In this document: one piece after another, positions 34,677 through 47,017 of the stretch
Numbering within the stretch: position 1 is the first letter of the stretch
Layout: the number at the start of each line of letters is the position of its first letter
Assembly (NCBI GenBank): GCA_021613535.1
Contig: CP075497.1
Location: 9,052,001 to 9,116,000 of the forward strand
DNA length: 64,000 bases
Direction: 5' to 3'
From: Adineta vaga
Lineage: Eukaryota > Rotifera
Notes under the pieces: generated by a model
What the model saw: the letters and a program-made list of their open reading frames with translations, nothing else
What the model was told of the DNA's origin: nothing
Databases searched by the model: none
Made by a program: the position numbers and the translations under genes

Positions 34677-36127
34677 TATTTAGATCTCTAATGTCTAAAA
34701 ATAAAAATCTTCTTCTGAATACATCAGTTTAACCTGTACTGAAGTTTTACCGTTCGATTTAAACCAAAAGAAAGTATATGATAACACAGAAGAAAAGTTT
34801 CTTGTATGAAAAGTTCGAATGAAATTCAACAGATAAGGTAAATATAGCAAGGTATTTCACATTTGACAAACAAATGTTATGACTAAGTTTATTTAGAAGA
34901 TAACTGAAATGAAATGAAAAGGAAAGGATTTTAGAACAAAGCACGCGCAACAACTCACGATTGATAAAAATTGGACAGGCACATGAATAAAAGGTTTATC
35001 AAATAACTGTCCTATGTGATAGATGTCGTTCAAAGATGATTGATCAGAAGTTGTTTTAAAATGCACGCAAAATAGAGTAGAATCTTGGTGAATTTTTTTT
35101 TTTGCTTTAACAAAATAATCAGAGGAAATTAAAAATAGATTCTTTGAACAAAACAATTAAATGTATTTAATATCAGAACAGAGGGCTATCTTAAAATAGA
35201 TGACATCATCGTATTCATAATGTCTATTAAACAAAATGAACAGAATTATTTAAGAAACTAACGTGAGTGTAGATCTACAAAAGTAATTATAACCTATTTT
35301 TATCTCCTAACTAATAATCAAAACTTAAAGAGAATATTACTTCCGTTTTATGAACGATTTCATTTCATATTATCAAAGTATAAAAGAATTTAATCTGAAA
35401 TGATCCATACTATGATATTAATAGAATACTCATAGATCTCCTTGCAATGTCAAGGATATTTTATCCTATACATTTCCTTTTTAATTATTGAAATATTTCA
35501 TTGATAAATAAACAGAGAGAATTTCTCTTTCCTCATTTAACTTTAGACATCTTGGTTCCGGTCATGACATTTATGATTTGGACCTCTCTTCAATCTACTG
35601 TTTTTCATTATTACTCAATTATTTTATTCTTTACTTGCAGATTTGTTATGTCAAATAATGGAGAGAGTCCTTCAGAGGAAATAATTATTTTACATATCAC
35701 ATCATAGGATACTTTGTATGATGTTAATTGCATTTTCATGTCTTTAGACGAGATATTTAATAGATGACTCAAGAGAATTAGTTCAAGAGTAAAGTGCACT
35801 TAATGAATAACAGAAGAAGAGCATATAATCAATCAATGAACAATTCTTTCTTTATTTCTTTTTTTTTGTCTCAAACAATTTAAAAAATGCTTCTATAAAG
35901 ATTTATTTCTATGTCAGTTGTATTTATCAATAAAGAAATTTGAGAATAAAACTATTATTTAATTAAGAATTAAAGGAATGTGAATCATCAAGATACAAAT
36001 ACACAAGACAAAAGGCAAATGAAAAAGACGCTACTTTATTCGTAAATGAATGATTGTCATTAACATATTGTTCATCTGAAGGAAGAGACAGAGATACATA
36101 AAAGAAATCAAAACGAAAAAAAATACA
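34677..36127. other. 1.45 kb intergenic region
   Basis: No supported exon; AT-rich. The right end is the 3' flank of the calcium-sensor gene and the left end the NCLX promoter. Confidence 0.5.
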
Positions 36128-36930
36128 CTAATCTTCAAGTGATGATTGCGAACCTCGACCGTCGCCTAATCGACTTGATTGTGTTAATAATTGATATAAT
36201 TGTTCATCATTTAAACAACCATCGACAAATTCTTCTCGACTTAATATTCCATCAGAATTTTTATCCATCATTGTAAATATATTCATTGCACGTTCTTCTG
36301 CTTCAATTTGACGTTCTTGTTTGTCGATTTCATCACCAATTAATTCATAAATAGCCTTTTTAACGAAAAAGAAAAAAAAAACAAATCGATTTTTCTATTT
36401 GAATTTTTAAGATTAACTTACTCCAATAATACGTCTCATTTCTGCTTGATCAATCGAGCCATCTCCATTACAATCATACATCCGAAATGCCATATCTAAC
36501 TTTTTATCAGGTGTACCTTGGGATGTAATGTTAATTGCTTGTAAAAATTCTTTAAAATCAATTTTTCCACTATTATCTAAATAATTCAATCATTAACAGT
36601 ATTAATCATTGTCGTTTCGCTCAATTTTGTACTTACCAGTGTCAAAAGCACGAAAGACATGTTCGCAAAAATTTTCCGCGCGACCTTTGGGAAAAAACTG
36701 TCTGTAAATTTGAATAAATGAATCGCGTGTCAATTCACCGTTGGGACAATCTCGCTAGAGTATAATAATAAAAAACAATTGCACACAGTTATAATCTATA
36801 AAAACAAATCTCGTCATACCATGAAACCTCTGTACCACGTTTTGATTTTCTTTTCCGAATATGACGTATGGGTTTTTAGAAATTCAAGATCTCCTTTGGA
36901 TAATTCATGCTTGGAACTCTTACATCCCAT
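36128..36930 (-). CDS. Neuronal calcium sensor/recoverin-family EF-hand protein, 4 exons
   Basis: Exons 36930-36820, 36754-36637, 36576-36422 and 36355-36128 give 203 residues. The start [10 protein letters not shown] has Gly2 and Ser5/6, a fitting N-myristoylation signal. [20 protein letters not shown] is typical of the NCS family (degenerate first EF-hand with Cys-Pro). Functional hands are [26 protein letters not shown] and [13 protein letters not shown], each with loop Asp residues and a closing Glu. The length matches NCS1, hippocalcin and VILIP (about 190). On calcium binding such proteins expose the myristoyl group and move to membranes to regulate GPCR kinases, channels or PI4 kinase. 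The tail ([18 protein letters not shown]) is longer and more polar than that of NCS1. Exact orthology is not assigned. Confidence 0.9.
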
Positions 36931-39410
36931 CAACAAAAGTTGAAAACATGTGTTTCTAAAAGAATGAAAAAGCAATGTATATATTCAAAAAGACGTATGA
37001 ACAAAATATAGTAACTATAGAGTATAAGAGGAATTCGTGCTTTTTGCAACTTTTTTTTTATCCGCTTTGTAAAAAGATAATGAATGAACAGAGTTTGAGT
37101 TTCATTAATCATTACTCAATGCATCTGCATGCATTCGTCTTAAATTAACACTCATTAGTGATTTGCATAAATATATATACACACATATTCTTTCTTTCTT
37201 GCTTTCTTTCGGCTAACATCGAGACAATAACGAAGGAGAGTTAATCTTCCATTTTCTTCCGCTTTTTCTTATAAGATTAGCATCCTTATTCGACATCATC
37301 TGTCACATCACACAATCATATTCTCATAAACATACAAACATTATTTATTAAGTTTCTTATTCAAGTAGAGATCTAAAGCGAATCCGATAGTTTGAAAGTA
37401 AAATAGATCAATATGTAAACATGAATACATAGAATGACAGAAGTCTGTCCGTCAGTCAATCAATCGCTAGAGAAATTATCCATACAGCAACTTCGAACCT
37501 TTTTCTTTTTCTCCTTCGCAACTTGTCACATCATTAATCTGTTTTAACTGAAAACTGATTCCGATAGAGAAAATGACATATAACACATTTCAGTTGATAT
37601 ATGATTTCTCGAATTTAGTCTGCTATTCTATCAACATTTATGTTATTTTCTCTACTCGATTGATAACGATGTAAATACTAAATATTCCAATCATCATCAT
37701 GTATTTTCCTATGTATATACTAATCATTACATGAAAGAAATGGTTTAAAATCTTACCTCGTCAATGAAAACATTAGAAGATAATCTATACTTTTTCAAAA
37801 TAATGCCAAAAATACAAAGAAAAGAAAAACATATTTTGCCTAATATAAGAAAAGCAAATCGAGAAAGTCGATTGATGAAGACAAATAGAATCTAATCATT
37901 GATATACAAGAACAAAAAAAGAAAGCAACAAGTATCTTTTGCTACTAACGTCAAAATTCTAATCAATAAATGCACGCATGCATATACTATTCATAAGAAG
38001 CTCATTTCGCATATTGTAATTGGGAAGCTGGAAAATATTCACAAGGTTTTCAATGTTATTTGTCATCATGGAAAGGGACGAAGAAGAAAATTTAAGATGT
38101 GAATGCATATATAAGATTAAAGAGCACGCTTAGAATTGAAAATACTTATTAGTTATATTATTGAGATTCGACATAACTTTTCGATGTCTTCAAAAAAAAA
38201 GAATAAAAGAAATAAAGTCATTCTAAACGATTGAACATTTAGATTTCCCAGATGGCAAGTAGCCGATGTAAAGAATAATAAATATGAAACATTATATTTA
38301 GGGAAAAAAAAGAAACGTGAATTCTGACAAGTCATTTCAGTTTTCTACTTTATAGAATTGTACTTACTTAGATAGAAATATTGAAATATAAACGGTACGT
38401 TGTGATTAACGTTACCAAAAATATGAATTCGAATGAATAAAACCTGGAATAAAATAGAAAAGAATGTTATTTTTCTCGAAAGTTAATGCCAATGGAAAAA
38501 AAACAAGTAGTGATCTATTTAATGATAAACTCTGCTTTTCCTTTCTTTTATTCTCGATTCTGAATACATTCATTGAGCCGGTGGTTTATTTAACGGCAAT
38601 GATGATGCTTCGAGAATCTAATGCGAATAACGACGATCGAGAAGAGATGAATATAATAAATGGAGAAGAGAGAAATGAAGAGTAATAGTGGGAGTAAGAG
38701 AAAGAGAAAGAGAAGAGACTAACTAACAATATATATATATACAAAATTGTCATACTTGTTAAAAAAAAGCCTCTCGAGATAGTAAAGAAGAAGTCGAGAA
38801 TATATATGGGTGTTTCTTAAGAATCTTCAACTGATTGTAATCGCATTTTATATTAAAATTTGATGCTGCTCTGTTCTTGATTATATCGACATACTATAAT
38901 TATCATTTTTCTAAGTGTGAAAAAGAATGAATCTGCACTCGGTTTTTTATCAATTCTACTTTTTAATATAATTCTGTTGAGAATAAAGAGAAAAATAGCG
39001 GAAAAAAGAAAATGAACGAGCAGTAGACTGTTACTCTCTGTCATTATAACTACTCGTGCTATTCAATAATTGAATGAACCAATTTGTGTATGTAACAATA
39101 CCTTCATTTTTTCTCTCCTTCGCTTCGTCTTCGTCTTCGTCTTCGTCTTCGTCTTCTTCTTCTTTTTCATTATTGTTCTCCCTGAAATGTTGCCGGATGT
39201 CGAGAAGAACATGCAATGTGAACAACAATAACATTTTGCCGTGTTTTAATGATTGACAATATCCTTGTCATTTGCATCATGATTACTTTTTATTGTTAGA
39301 AAAGAAAAGGAAAGAAAAACAGTTTACATTTAAAGTCATAATATATAAAAAAATTTTTTAGTTTATTTTCATCGGCAAACAAACAAAACAATAAGCGAAA
39401 GGTATTGTTT
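36931..39410. other. 2.5 kb intergenic region
   Basis: No exon is supported on either strand. Short open frames here are AT-rich and unlike any family. Contains AG-rich tracts near 38690-38720 and the trinucleotide-rich run noted separately. Confidence 0.5.
39121..39164. repeat. (TCGTCT)n / TTC microsatellite
   Basis: About six CTTCGT units followed by a CTT run. Open frames through it on both strands are poly-Ser or Asp/Glu artefacts. Confidence 0.9.
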
Positions 39411-41018
39411 TTAAACGGATAATAATAGAACAATCGGACAATGATCTGAACCATAAACACCCGTTTGATGTATCACGTCACAGAGATTTTCTCCTAAACG
39501 AGAGGAAATAATAAAATAATCTAAACGCCAACCAATATTTCGATCACGAGCATTTCGAAAATATGACCAATAAGTAAAAGCATTGCGTTCTTCAGGATAA
39601 AGATGACGAACTAAATGAGTAAGAAAAGATATTTTAACAATCAAGTTTTCTTCTTCATTAATTGAATAGATTTAGTTATTTGAAGAACTCATAACGATAA
39701 GTATGCCTGAAGTCAAAATGAAATCAATTATTGATAAACTATTTATTTCAAAAGATATTATCTCTAATCACTTCTATTGAAATATCTATAGAGGAGTTTT
39801 CTCTCTCTCTCACTCTGTCGCCTTCGGCAGTTTACATCAATATTTTAAAATGTTTGATCTTAAATAAATAATTAGTTTTCATATATATATATATATATAT
39901 CTTTTAAGAAGACGTTTACTTACATGAGTCTATGAAACCATCAGCAAGAACTTTTGCAAAATCATCACGTTCTTCTTGAGTAAATCCGGCAGTTTTTGTA
40001 TTGGATTTAGCATTAGCTAAATCAACACTTTGATGTGATACATTCAAATCTCCACACCTAGTCAATAGAAAAAAAACCCTTTATTAATATACAAATGAAA
40101 AACTTATTAATAAATCATTTACCATATCACAGGTTTCTTTTTATTAAGTTCATTTAAATAAGTTCGAAATGCTTCATTAAATTCTTGACGATAGTTAAGA
40201 CGAACTAATTTATGACCACTATTTGGTATATATGAAACAATAAAATAAAATTTATCATATTCAGCAGTAATAACACGTCCTTCAGCATCATGTTCAACTT
40301 TTCCGATACCGAATTTTACATCAATTGGATCGATTTTTGTCAGAAGACCAACACCAGAATAACCGGCTAAATTATAATCAAATCAGAAGTTAAAATTCAT
40401 GAATTAATTCCTCTTCATACCTTTATCACCAGAGAGCCAATAAGATTTATAACCAGTTGGTGTTGCTTCAGTTGGAATTTTTTCTTTATCACATTTTAAT
40501 TCCTAGAAATGTACAGTTGATATTTCATATGAAATAAATCATCTCTTTGTACTTGAAAGCAGATCATATCTGGTTTTTCTTGTTCAATATATTTTAATCC
40601 ACCATTTCTTAACCAACCACGAATGCCATTGATATTCCATGAGGCTAATTTTAATGTAGCTTTTTCACCTTTCGATGATAAACGATCAGAAGTTTTTAAT
40701 GTCATTGTTTTTGGTAATTGGATTTCTTCATCTTCAAGTTCTTGTGTAGTTCCAAGTGAAGCATCATCATTAATAGATGCAACCTTTTTAACATTCTATA
40801 ATTATATTTCATGATGAAGACATAGTTTATCATGTAGGTGTATTTACCTTGTCTACTGACGCAGAAATCTTTCGTTTTACACCTTTTTTAGGAGTCTTAT
40901 TAACAACTGTAATTATGGATTGATCTTCTTCTTCTTCTTCAACTGTTGATTCAATATTTTTGGAATTTCGTTTTGGTGCATCATTTTTAATTGCTTTTCG
41001 TTTTACCACTTTTGGCAT
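39411..41018 (-). CDS. APEX1: AP endonuclease 1 (APEX1/Ref-1, exonuclease III family), 6 exons
   Basis: Exons 41018-40848, 40795-40553, 40502-40421, 40366-40123, 40057-39924 and 39610-39411 give 357 residues. The N-terminal 130 or so residues are basic and Lys/Glu-rich (MPKVVKRKAIKNDAPKRN), like the nuclear-targeting tail of animal APEX1. The catalytic core shows LASWNINGIRGW (metal Asn), DMICFQELKC (metal Glu), GYSGVGLLTK, YIPNSG (catalytic Tyr), CGDLNVSHQ (catalytic Asp/Asn), FTYWSYFRNARDRNIGWRLD and YGSDHCPIVL (catalytic His). It cuts the backbone 5' of abasic sites in base-excision repair. The redox Cys65 of the mammalian protein cannot be placed with certainty. The last intron, about 310 nt with a (TA)n run, is longer than the others. 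Confidence 0.95.
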
Positions 41019-41841
41019 CTGAAAAAAGAGATCGAAGAAAATGAAAACTCTGGTAACCATAGGATACATATGGAAACAAATTCAAATCGAATGACGAATC
41101 AATATTGAATAATCTACTACTATGTGAAATGATTTAAAAAGATCATCTCTTTCATTATTCATTCAGGTGAACCAAGCTATTCAAGGTTATTCTATTTGTC
41201 CATGTTTTATATTAAATCAATTGTTATTGTTTATGCTTGATATTTTCCAATATTGTAATGCCCATTAACTCGTCCTTCTGCATAACTGGATAATAAATTA
41301 AAAGAATAATTTGCACGAAACATCAAGCAGAATATACGATCGTTATAATCTTCTCTCTTCTCCTCATTTCTATTTCATCAAATACATTATAACCAGAAAG
41401 ATACATCGCCTGACATGTGTACATTAGTTGTCAATAATATTCCGTTCGATTTCATCATAAAAGAATAGTTAAGTCGGAATGATTCAGTTCATAACTTGAA
41501 AGTATTCATCTACATAATCTCAAATCACAACCTTCATTTCAAAATGAATTTCTAGAAGAAAAGAAACAATAAACTGAACTTTTCTTTTTCAATTCTATAC
41601 AAATAAATTTATCCGTTATTTATTTTTTTATTGATATCGAAACAAAAAAAGAATGAGAGAAAGTCAGATTGACATATAGAGCAAATAAACAGACATAATC
41701 AAGAGAATAAAATTGAGATTTCCACACAATTACACACTGAATATTGCTTGATAAGAATAGATACAGAATAGTTATCAATAGAAACAACAAAGAAGACGAG
41801 TAGAATAAATGACATCAGATGTCAAAGAAGAATTAATTCGT
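41019..41841. other. Intergenic gap, APEX1 promoter and LRCH 3' flank
   Basis: No coding exon is seen. AATAAA-type signals for the minus-strand LRCH gene are likely within 41600-41840. Confidence 0.5.
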
Positions 41842-44800
41842 TTAAACATTTGTTTGTTCAAAAGATTCAGGTGAAATTAGTAGTTGTATATGTCGAGCTA
41901 GACGCACCGTATTTTTTTCTTCAATAATATCCTGAGCACTACATAGATCAATCTAAGAATTGGAAAAAAATCTTCTCTTAGATAAAATTCATTTGAATTT
42001 TTCAAGGTGTTGGAGAGAAATAAAAAATAGAAATAAACTATTAAGTGAATTCATATGTGCAAGACATAATTTGCGTTAAATAAAAGCAAAAAAAATAGCT
42101 TCTCCCCAAAGAATGATTACCATTTAATGATATCAATACACCAAGATGTTCGTCTGTTTTATATCAGAAGAAATTAGTTTATAATAATGAGATCAAGAAC
42201 ATATAGTGCTTAGTCTCTCTTAGTTACAAATGTGCGAACTTCTAATTCGTCTGATGTCGTAACCTTTAAAAGCAATCTATATAGACTACAGTTCAATGAC
42301 TTACTTCTGGTACACCAATACGTCGACTTGCTTCAACGAAATTCTCGACATTACGTCGACATTTTGCCAATGATAGCTTAGGCTAATAGATAATCATAGG
42401 AAATATTGATTGATTTATGAATATATCAATAGTAATCTTACCACTGCTTGAGAAGGTACATGAATACTTTGTACAGCACGTGGTCGAATTTGATTAATAA
42501 AATGACAGAGAACTACACCATCACTCAATGCATAAGCAATATCGTCTGGTAATGCCATTTTAACACGTTCTTCTATCATCTAGAAAAGCGGTAGGATTAC
42601 AATCAATGAATTAGTTGAGATTATTCGTTCATTTACTCTTTTCATTTGATCAATTTGCAAAGTGTCTTCTTTAGCTTGAAGAAGATGTCGACGAATAGTG
42701 AACGCTGGATTACTTCCTGGATTATCCAATGGAGATGGTTGATGTTGACCATTTTTTATTGGAATTACTAAAAATAAATTATTTATTTATTCTTTGTATC
42801 TACTTTTATCTTTACCTCTCGGTTGCATATGAAAACCGGGTACATTGCTCACGATCGGCTAAATAAATAAATCGAATATTAATCAATTATCGAATATCAA
42901 TTTTACTTACATTTGTTTCACGATCATCAAAATAACGTAATTTCGTTAATCGACCTTGTTGAGGCGATAGAGACGCATCGGATACATCCTACAGAAAGAA
43001 AGTATTGAATTATTAATTCACTTAATATTACAACTTCATACCCCTCGATTATAATCATTTTTCAAACTTTGTGTTGATGAACTGAAAAGAAAAAGAAAGT
43101 AAATGTAATAAAATCTACTTATATTCTTCTTACGTTGATTGATCAATGGTTTCTGAACTTATAGTAAATTGTCTATTCATTTTTGTGTTACTATCATACT
43201 GTATAATTGGTCGATTAGGTAATGTTTTTTGTTGATAATTGTATTTCATATCATTTCCACCGGATATAAAATTTGGTTCAACACTAACTGCTCGATTAGT
43301 TCGTTTATAATAGTCATCAATGGATGCATTTTCAATGGAAATTGAACGTTGATATGAATTATCATGATTATTTTGATCAGTTATGGAATTAATTAATATT
43401 GCTTCATTGAGAATTTTATTTGCTTTCGAAGATTCTACACTCGATAATTGACGAGTTAATGTGGATTTTGTGGATGATATCCATGGACGTGAATTTTGAC
43501 AATTATCTTTAGTTGGAAAATTGAATAGATGAGAGTTTTTACTAGAAGAAGAAAGAGAAATGATTGAAACTATGAATTTCATATCATACCTGTTCTCCAT
43601 TTTACGTCGAGCATCTTCACGTTGCTTTTCCATTTTAGCTAATTTTTCATCATGTAATCGACGAGCAACTTCGCGAGCTTTTGCTCTCTATGAATTTTTA
43701 AACCAAATTTTAGATGAAATGAAAACTTCAAATGGAAATCATACTTGAGTTTCTGTTTCTCCTAATTGTTGTAATAAATGACGTTTTAATTGTTGTGCTT
43801 GACATTTCTTCTTTTCATATTCAGCTTTCTGTCGAGCTAATTCCTATAATTTTTCATATGAGACATATGATGATTTAGTTCTTTCGAATTTTATCCGTTT
43901 ACTTTTGAAAATTCATCTGCTAATGTAAGCATCAATGTAGGTTCACTGCGGAGTGAATGTTCATTAGGCATACTTAATTCCGAATCATCCTAAATAATCA
44001 ACCATACCAGTAAAAATCATAATCAAGAAAAGAAAATTGATTTTCTTACATCACCAATAGTTTTTTCACTTCCTTCCGTAGTTAAGTAACCTGAATCAGA
44101 TGGTACCACTGTTTTACGTACTTTTTTACCATATTGTAATTGTCTAAAAAACAAGGAAGAGATAGACATCAATCGGTCATTTTCTTCCATCATATAATTG
44201 ATAATCTCAATACTTGACGTTTCTATTCTTGGACATGAAGACGTTGGAAAAGATAATAACTGATCTCGATTAACATTGTAACTCGGATTTATGAAAATGA
44301 TAGTCTCTCTTATGGCTACTAGCTATCATTAACGGGAGTACTTTACTCTATAATTATTTCCGATATGAAGTATAATAATGAATTATAAGCGAATTTGATA
44401 CGATCTACTATTGTCAGATTTTTAGACGAATTCATGAATTATTATAACTACGGTAATACGTTCTTACATAATGAGTCATTTAAATTTACCTTGATGTTTG
44501 ATATGAAAATGAATTTTTATATTTTTCATTAATTTCATACTCTGTCAATAATCCACGTCGTTTTTCTTCTTTCATTGCTTCGATAAGAAGAAAACGCATA
44601 ATATGAAGTAAGCCAAGAGTACAAACCTATAAAAATCAATATTCTATTTCAAGGTCATTGCTCTCGACATTGATTATCTTACTGATGCAGGTGGAATTTC
44701 TAATGGATTATGTTCGACATTAAATTCAATCAAACTATTCATTTCTCGTAAATTCAATGGTAAACGAACAATTCGATTATCAGAACAATCAAAATTGATT

Positions 44801-45819
44801 AATTTCAAAGCACATAATTCTAAATAGAAAGAATTACGAACTGTTTAATCATATGAAGAAGAAGAAGAGAATTTTGATTTTGAGCCCATTAAGCTTTAAT
44901 TTCTGATATTCTACATGCATAATAATTTAGTTTTTCTTCATTGACCAGAAAAACGAGAGAAGCATTAGGAGTGAAAAATAATACCTGTATTTGTTAATAA
45001 AATTTAACTGAATGAAATACGATAGATTTCTAAATGTGAAATGAACGAATTAATTTACCTGTTGGTAATTCATTAATCATATTTCGACGAATATTGAATG
45101 TACGAAGATTGGATAAACTTCCTATCTGATATGGTAATTGTGTGAGATCATTGGAACTGACATCCTATTTTGTTTTGATTGAAAATATATATTTCTAATA
45201 GGAAAGAAAAATAATTTTATATGTATGACTTACTAATTCAATTAATCGATCTAATTGACCGATTTCTTCAGGCAAAGAAACAAGTTTATTGTTATGGATA
45301 ATTAAAACTTCTAAATTAGGTAATTTACATAGAGCTGGTGGAATATATGAAAGTTGATTTCGACTAGAAAGAAAATTGATAAAATCAACTTTTATTTTAA
45401 TATGTCAATTAATACCTTAAATCGAGAGTTTTAAGCATGTGAATTTGAACAATATTTTCGGGAATTGATTTAATCGCATTATGATAAAGATTAAGACGTT
45501 CAAGAAAAAAAAATGAACATAAGACACGTGGAAATTCAATAAAACGATTGCGAGAAAGATCTAGGAAAGAACAATCGTTTTGTTTGTTTTCTCCTTAATT
45601 CAAAGCAAAGTAATACAAACCAGCAGTGATTGTATCTGAAAGATCACATTTATAATTGGGAAATTCTCGAAGTGTCCGACCAGTTAAGTTTAATTCACCC
45701 GTATATGTTGCTTCATCAAGTGCACGTTCAATACTTCGATTTAAATGATTAGCAGATGTAGTTTTATTAGTAGAGGAATTGGAAGTGGCATCAATACTTA
45801 AAGATGATAATGTGGCCAT
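41842..45819 (-). CDS. LRCH: LRCH protein: leucine-rich repeats plus C-terminal calponin-homology domain, many exons
   Basis: Starts MATLSSLSIDATSN at 45819 and ends ESFEQTNV at 41842. After a Ser/Thr-rich lead, the region from about 45700 to 44690 encodes leucine-rich repeats (LNLTGRTLREFP, DLSRNQLSYIPPALCKLPNL, HNNKLVSLPEEIGQLDRLIE, SSNDLTQLPYQIGSLSNL, NIRRNMINELPTELC). A coiled, charged segment follows at about 43960-43590 (SKELARQKAEYEKKKCQAQQ), then a Ser/Asn-rich linker. The last exons, about 42640-41842, form the CH domain: MIEERVKMALPDDIAYALSD, GVVLCHFINQIRPRAVQSIH, VPKLSLAKCRRNVENFVEAS, RRIGVPE. This order is that of LRCH1-4, which act at the cell cortex and with DOCK/Cdc42 signalling. 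Some internal junctions, notably the donor after DTITA near 45619, are weak. Confidence 0.9.
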
Positions 45820-47017
45820 CCATATACATACGGAATTCGATTCTATTTGACGAAAAAATACTGATTAAAAATATTAACACTTGATGGAGAACATATTGAT
45901 GGAAGATATTACTTTATTTATGTTATGTTAGTTATTTACTTACATTACAACATGTCGATGTAAGTACATAGGAAATGAACCAATAGAAACTTTACAAAAG
46001 AGGTCGCTTGACTGCGACAGAAAATATTTTAATAGAAAATTTTGTGAAAAGTAATCTATCAATACGCTTTTCGATAGATACTTAAAAATATTTTCAATAA
46101 AATTTTCCTAAAATGATAATTGAATTATGTCACCATACATTATAGATATTGACAAAAATGATCCCCTGAGATTGACGAGAACTCGTGTGATAATCCTTCG
46201 TACGTTCGTGCATACTTTCTTTATATGACGCAATAGAGATTAAAATAGACGCTATACTTTACCTGGGAAATCGAGAATATTACGTTGCGGCTTGTTCTTT
46301 TAAACTAGAAACGACCTTCATTCTCTTTCCGTACTTTACAGTATTTGTTCGGAAACAATATATGATTGATCTTTTTAATGTTTCTTAGATTTTTTAAGAA
46401 AATCGTTTGCTTCTGGCAAACTCGTCTTTTTTCATATTTAAAACTCGTCAATCAAGATCAAATTAAGTTCCTATAATCATATGATCAAGATGCTTTATTA
46501 AAGTACTTGTACGAAGTATCAGTATTGATAACAATACGGCTTTCATCAATCGAACATCGATTTTGTTCTTTTGTATGACAATAAAATGGCGAACTCTTAG
46601 ACTTATTCTATTCTCTATTGTATGTAATCAATCGTTGATGATTTATTCATTGAATACTTACTAGAAGATATCTTAACTGTTTTATCTAAACTAGAAAGTT
46701 TTATCTGCCCATTACAATATCCATTCATTAGTTTGGATAAACATAAAAATAGTTTTCCTTTCGAGTGAATATTCATTGGATATGGTTCATATAGAAGCAT
46801 TCTAGTAAGAACAATAAAGACATAGATAAACAAATGACTTGATTTATTCTATATTCTCTGTTAAATGAACTACATCTGACGATATTCTTAATTATCAACA
46901 ACTAATTATCAAAATTAATTTGCTTTTAAAACGAAAAAAAAAAGATTGATCTCAACGTAATTATGAAAGATAGCTATATAAACTGGCGCATTGTTTATTT
47001 TTCTGTTAAATTATTTC
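45820..47017. other. Divergent promoter region of LRCH and the kinase gene
   Basis: 1.2 kb without a supported exon. A 72-residue open frame at 46615-46833 on the minus strand is probably chance. Confidence 0.5.

Noticed and set aside
39031-39256. Acidic or Ser-rich open frames on both strands
   Set aside because: Direct products of the TCGTCT microsatellite.
46615-46833. 72-residue minus-strand open frame
   Set aside because: Isolated, no domain, in the divergent promoter between LRCH and the kinase gene.
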